Below are positions 59,653 through 64,000 of a DNA stretch of 64,000 bases, one piece after another. Below the pieces are notes generated by a model. That model was given only the letters and a program-made list of their open reading frames with translations, did no database searches and was not told the origin of the DNA. The DNA comes from Aselliscus stoliczkanus (lineage: Eukaryota; Chordata; Mammalia; Chiroptera; Hipposideridae), in NCBI GenBank assembly GCA_033961575.1, contig CM066727.1, positions 2,442,001-2,506,000 of the forward strand, written 5' to 3'. The position numbers and the translations under genes are program-made. Each line of letters starts with the position of its first letter. The stretch's first letter is position 1.

Positions 59653-62600
59653 CCTCTCTCCCACCCCTTCACATAAGTGAAACCAGGAGAAAGGTCTGTA
59701 TTTGTGTTGGAGGCTGAGTCAGCATGACACTGTGTGTATAGTTATTATACTGAATTTGCACACAGTTCCCACAGACCTTTGAGCTAAGCACCCTTATGAG
59801 CCAGCGTTTGCAAGTGGACATGTGCAAGTCCAGTTTTAGGAATGGGCTCTGTGGTGATGGATCATAGCAAAAGGAAATGACCCTTGTAGGCCTGCCCAGA
59901 GACACAGCCCAAACAGACAGGGGTCCATGTGACAGAACTGCTGTCTCAGAAAAGTACCCAGTGTATCTGTGAAAACATGTGATAAGGACTCAAACGTGAG
60001 CCCCAAATATCTGTGTTCTACTCAAATTTCTGGAAATAATGCACAAAATGTATCACTCCCTCCCTCCCTTCTTTCTGTCCTTTCTTCCTTCTAAATGATC
60101 TTCAGATCTGCTTGGTGATTTGGAAGTTATCCAAATTAAAATAAAGATTTTTATTGGTTTTATTTTCATTTAATGGCTAAGGACTTCCTAGGCAAACCCA
60201 TCCACAGATGTCCTTGGCATGAAACAATATTGTGGCCGGACACTGTGAAGTATTAGAAGGAGGAGAAAGGGAGGACGGGGCAGAGCTATGTGCACACTGT
60301 TATTCACGCCTCCAATCCTTTCAACATGTCCACTTTGGCCCCGACTGTTGTTTTAATCTCTGAATTTATTTCTCCTCTTCTCCACTTCAAAATCTGATTG
60401 CACTGAAATATTAGTTCTCTTAATAATACACTCTCTCCAAGGAATAACTGACTTGGGTTTTCCCCGTTCCAAAGGGGGGACCTTGGACGTCTCCTGTGGT
60501 TCTAAGCGCAGTTTTAAGTCTTAGAGGAAATGAGAGGATGGGTATTCAGTTGAGTCTCACCGTCATACTTGCAATTCCCACTCACAGCTGAAGGAGGTGC
60601 TCTGAAAAGCGTGTCCTGAGTTCAGAGGCGGTGACACACAACTTGGAGGTGCGCTCTCATATGGGTAGCATTTAGGGGTGACAAGGCTGCTTCCGGTGCT
60701 CACGCCCAGACAGACCTCCCAGTGTGGCACTGGGGCTGCTCTGAAATCTGACACGAACCCCCTCTCATTCCTTTTCTTTCTTTCCGTTTCTTTAGGGGAC
60801 ACATTCCCGGATGAGGGTGGAAGGAGAAACAGGCCGCTGAAGTTCAGGAGGATTCTTGGAAGTTTTCTGTGGTCAGGCCTAATTTGGTTATTCATAAGAA
60901 GCAGGGAACAGGAAGAGAAGAAAAGGGTGCCTGGCCACACCTGCAGATCAAAGCCGCGGGGCACGTGGCACTAGGCTTATTAAAGCACACTGTTCTGTGG
61001 ACTGGTGCCTAAACCCACAGTTGGAGAATGCCATTGCTAATCTACAGTGTGCCAGCCCCAAGAACAATGGCGCGCATTTCAATAGGAGAGATGCCCATAT
61101 TCATATGGAAAACATCATTCTCCACATTTTTCCTTTCCTCTTAGAAGGTAACACTGTTGTGACAGGCAAGATGGACCCCGTGCGGATAAAGGCCAGCTAG
61201 CCAGGAGCTGGTCTCAGATACTGATTTTAGAAGGCTCTCTTCCAGCCTTCCTTCCTGCTTCAAACTTTCTACCATTAGAGTGCCTCAGCCATTAAGAAAG
61301 TAAGTTTAGGTAAGATCTCTGTGGAAATGCACAACTAATACCTGAAAGGAAGGAGAGCCTTTAGGACGCCCTGCCACTTCTCGTCAGTTTGGGTCTGGTG
61401 CAGAGGATTATATAGCCATATACAGCGAGCCTCCTCCTGCAGACCCTGTCAACCTCAGGCACAGAAGAGAGGGCTGTGGGGAGAGGGCGGACGGAGGGAA
61501 GAAGGAAGTGTGAGGAAACCAGAAAAAAAAGAGATGAGGAAAATTCCCAAGAGAAGGAGTCGATGCAGCTAATTGCAATGGATTATAGTACCCCTAGCAT
61601 TATGAGCAAGGAAAACACCCCCACTCTGAATCCCCCTGACAGTCCAGACAAGGGCTGGTAAGGACAAGAGATGCCCAAGGGTCAGCAAGGACAGCAGGAC
61701 CCCCCTTGGGAACGCCTCTAAAGCCACCCCGAAACATGAATATTTTGCCCCCTCATTTGAATGAAATCCCAAGACTCTTTTCGGTGGGTGCAGAGGCCCA
61801 CCTCCTGTGCTGACCACTCCCGATATTTTGGGAGTTGCTCTCTTCCTTTTTTAAAATAAATGCACTGCTTGCTCTATTCCGTGCATCCTTGAATTCCCTC
61901 CCATTATGATACAAGAACACTTTCTATTCCTGTGACAAACCTACTGTCTTAATCTGGTGAAACTGACTCATCCAGGGTCATGGGGTAAGAACTAGGGGCA
62001 CCTCCCAGGACGACAGGCAATTCTGGAGGAGGGATGGAAGCCCAAGGTCCTGGTGTGTAAGCGCAGGAGAGACACAGCTCTCTGGGGCCTCTTCTCACAG
62101 GGCACTGCCCGCACCAAGGGGCCCGGCCACCATGACGGCACCCGACCCTAATTGCCTTCCAAAGGCCATCACACCAGGATTAGAGCTTCAACATGGATTT
62201 TGGGGCACACATATTCAGTCCATGCAACCTCTGTGCACAGGACTTCAAGAACAGAACATTGTTCCCACTTCCGCCCAGGCCCAGATGCCTGGCGTGGTGG
62301 TCTCATCTTTTAGGTGCAACTCTTTTTGTGTGTGAGCTTCAGAATGGACCGAGGATGAATGAGAATAAATAAACCAGTTTATTTTTGTATGACTCCATAG
62401 GTAACATTATAAAGCCACTTACAAAAATGCACCTAATATCCCCAGGTCCAAAGGGATCTGGTGAAGATGACTGGAAAACTAACGCACTTGTTTACTTTTT
62501 AGAAAACAACATTTTCTAAATGATTTTACATAATCCAGTCTACTGAAATGCCCCAAATAACATCGACTTACTTTTTTATAAAGGAAGTCCATTTTGTCTT

Positions 62601-63035
62601 CCGAGGTAGGACAGGAACTAAGCGAACCAGGATACACAAGTACCTCTGAGAACGGATCTTATGTTCTTAGGGCCTTATGTTCTCCTAAGAGGCGTGCTAA
62701 TGGCTGTTGTGATGTTTAAGTTCCCAGGCACAAGAAAGAAGGGCAAACACGCCCTCGCCCCACGCGCAGGCACTTTCTTTTTTCCTGAAGCAGTGTGTTC
62801 TCTTTTTGTCCCTTGGGGACACTCATAGGAGGCAGAGGAAATGCGTCCCACTGTCCTTTCTGCTCACCCCTGGACAGCCTGACACCTGAGGTGTTCAGCT
62901 GTGCCCCCCGCAAACAGCCATTTGAGCTCACGGCCGAATTAACCATCAACTTCACTGCTGACAAGTAAGGAAAACGGATGGAACCTTGTGACTGCTCGGT
63001 GATTATGGCTGAGCAATTGGGTTAGCAGACACTGT
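59653..63035. other. No gene seen
   Basis: Frames at 60563-60974 on both strands overlap. An acceptor-like 'ctttccgtttctttag' ends at 60795 and leads into an open plus frame, but the peptide is not recognisable and no upstream exon is seen. A MaLR fragment lies at 62130. Confidence 0.45.
62130..62245 (-). mobile_element. MaLR-like LTR 5' fragment
   Basis: On the plus strand reads 'ttagagcttcaacatggatt', 'ttggggcacacatattcagt' and 'ccatgcaacc', the reverse complement of the start of MLT1A/MSTD-type LTRs (tatggactgaa ... caaaattcatatgttgaa). About 115 bp. Confidence 0.6.
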
Positions 63036-63463
63036 TTTTTTTAAAAAAGATTTTATTGGGGATGGGGGAGGGGAACAGCATTGGGGAACTAGGGAAGGGG
63101 AACAGACAAGTTGCTGTGCTGTGCTTTTGTTCTTCAGTCTAGTTGCAGAGGATGTCGCTTCACTGGCCCATGTTGGTATCGTCATTGCGCTCTTCCCGGA
63201 TGAGGCAGATTGGTCACCGGCCTCTGGACGGCCGCTCACAGCAGCTCTTGGCAGCTCACGCTGGCTGCCGGCCACTCACTTTAGCCTATGGCAGCCCCCT
63301 GTTGCACACCGTCACCAGGGCTCCACAGCCCAGTTCCAGGTGGAGCTGTTGTTCACCATCTTAGCTGTGGAGGGCTGTGTCACTGGCCCTCATATGTGGG
63401 ATCTGAACCAGGGCTGCTTGCGTCCCAAGCCACTTCTTAACCAACGCGCCACTTGGCCGGCCT
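63036..63463 (-). mobile_element. Long tRNA-derived SINE (Ves/Rhin-like bat type)
   Basis: Minus-strand element of about 430 bp. Its tRNA-like head (ggccggccaagtggcgcg, B-box-like ggttcagatcccacat) is at 63463-63365. A body of about 280 bp follows, then the 3' end 'ccccaataaaatctttt' and A-rich tail at 63036-63065. Unlike the short copies, the head continues past 'gccctc' into 'cacagctaagatggtgaac'. The body and tail resemble what I remember of yinpterochiropteran Ves/Rhin SINEs, which is the main basis for the bat assignment. Target-site duplication is ambiguous (ctgttt-rich on both sides). Open frames over this element are repeat-derived. Confidence 0.85.
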
Positions 63464-64000
63464 TGTTCTGTTTATTTTACTGTTTATTTTTGTACACCGT
63501 GCAGGACGGGCACATAGCCTTAAGTGGGGCAACTTGGTGACACACACCAGATGTGACCGGAAAGGGTGCCTGTCACAAACCCAACACTGTGATCAAAACG
63601 TAACAGACCCATGTTGGCATTCCTATTTCTGCCATTTGTCCTCCTTTTCCTCCCGAGGAACTTTAGCTGTGATCGGCATAGAGACATGGATTCTTACAGA
63701 AACAAGGATGGTGGAGACAGGACCAGTGCTCCAGGGCCCATGTCAGGTTGTTTAAATTCCAGTCTTAACTCTGGGGAAGGGCCGGGTGATGAGATTATCG
63801 TGGACTTTCTATTGTACACCCAAGGAATCATTGTGACATCTAAGCACAGAATAAAACTGGCTGTGTCTACGGGACAGGGGATCTGAGATACTCTGTGGTA
63901 GGTAGATAATGTGGCATAATTTGGTGAAAAGCTGAGTGTGTGGTTTACAGACTCAAGGCAATACGTAATTTTCAAAACCAAATGTGCTAACAAAATTCAA
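63464..64000. other. No gene seen
   Basis: Unique DNA right of the long SINE. Short overlapping frames only. Confidence 0.55.

Noticed and set aside
60678..60974. Terminal exon starting at 60796
   Set aside because: The acceptor-like sequence is good, but the frame also runs through the pyrimidine tract upstream, an equally long frame lies on the other strand, and no recognisable protein results.
63121..63540. 139-codon plus-strand protein
   Set aside because: It lies almost entirely in the reverse-oriented long SINE.

Overview
The window looks like non-coding DNA from a mammalian nuclear genome, most likely a bat and probably a rhinolophoid (Yinpterochiroptera) bat. The evidence is repeat content. 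Four copies of a tRNA-derived SINE share a head that includes the stretch 'cacatatgagggccagtgac'. One copy (63036-63463, minus) is long and, read on its own strand, ends in 'aataaaatcttttttaaa', as I recall for Ves/Rhin-type bat SINEs. Several LINE-1 3' ends carry the 'actgactctgggtgg...caccccaataaattt' type of tail I associate with bat L1. MIR, L2, MaLR (MLT1/MSTD-like) LTRs and hAT-type DNA-transposon relics form the usual placental background. The genus-level call is inference from remembered repeats; nothing here fixes the species.

I find no complete protein-coding gene. Most open frames are chance or repeat-derived. Two short stretches look like possible exons of genes that extend outside or sparsely across the window: 5371-5579 (+), a GC-rich island in AT-rich DNA with a strong acceptor and a CGG|GTAAGT donor, and 31342-31545 (-), a phase-0 acceptor followed by 67 sense codons and a TAA. 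I recognise neither protein.

The dominant structure is a 3.2-kb minisatellite at 24822-28018. It has 77 consecutive repeat units (74 of 41 bp, 3 of 39 bp) plus a partial unit at each end. Units differ mainly at a five-state variable site, and the variants are arranged in patterned blocks that record local multi-unit duplications. Because 41 is not a multiple of 3 and the minus-strand unit has no stop codon in any frame, all three minus frames stay open for about 3.2 kb and give three spurious proteins of about 1,080-1,130 residues.

Layout: 1-24.8 kb is mixed unique DNA with MIR/hAT/L1/SINE insertions, including a 5'-truncated L1 with a 17-bp target-site duplication (4199-4619), a head-only SINE (8903-9016), a palindromic element with a (CA)n loop (13183-13400), a 78-bp degenerate duplication (12033-12190) and a 53-bp (TA)n tract. 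24.8-28.0 kb is the minisatellite. 28.0-50 kb holds MaLR LTRs, the candidate terminal exon, an L1 interrupted by a SINE (33930-35158), another SINE and L1 tail near 47-48 kb, and L2. 50-64 kb holds an MSTD-like LTR, pyrimidine-rich microsatellites, a near-identical 68-bp tandem duplication (56761-56896), a CpG-containing hexamer microsatellite, and the long SINE near the right end. No operon, CRISPR, bacterial or phage structure is present.
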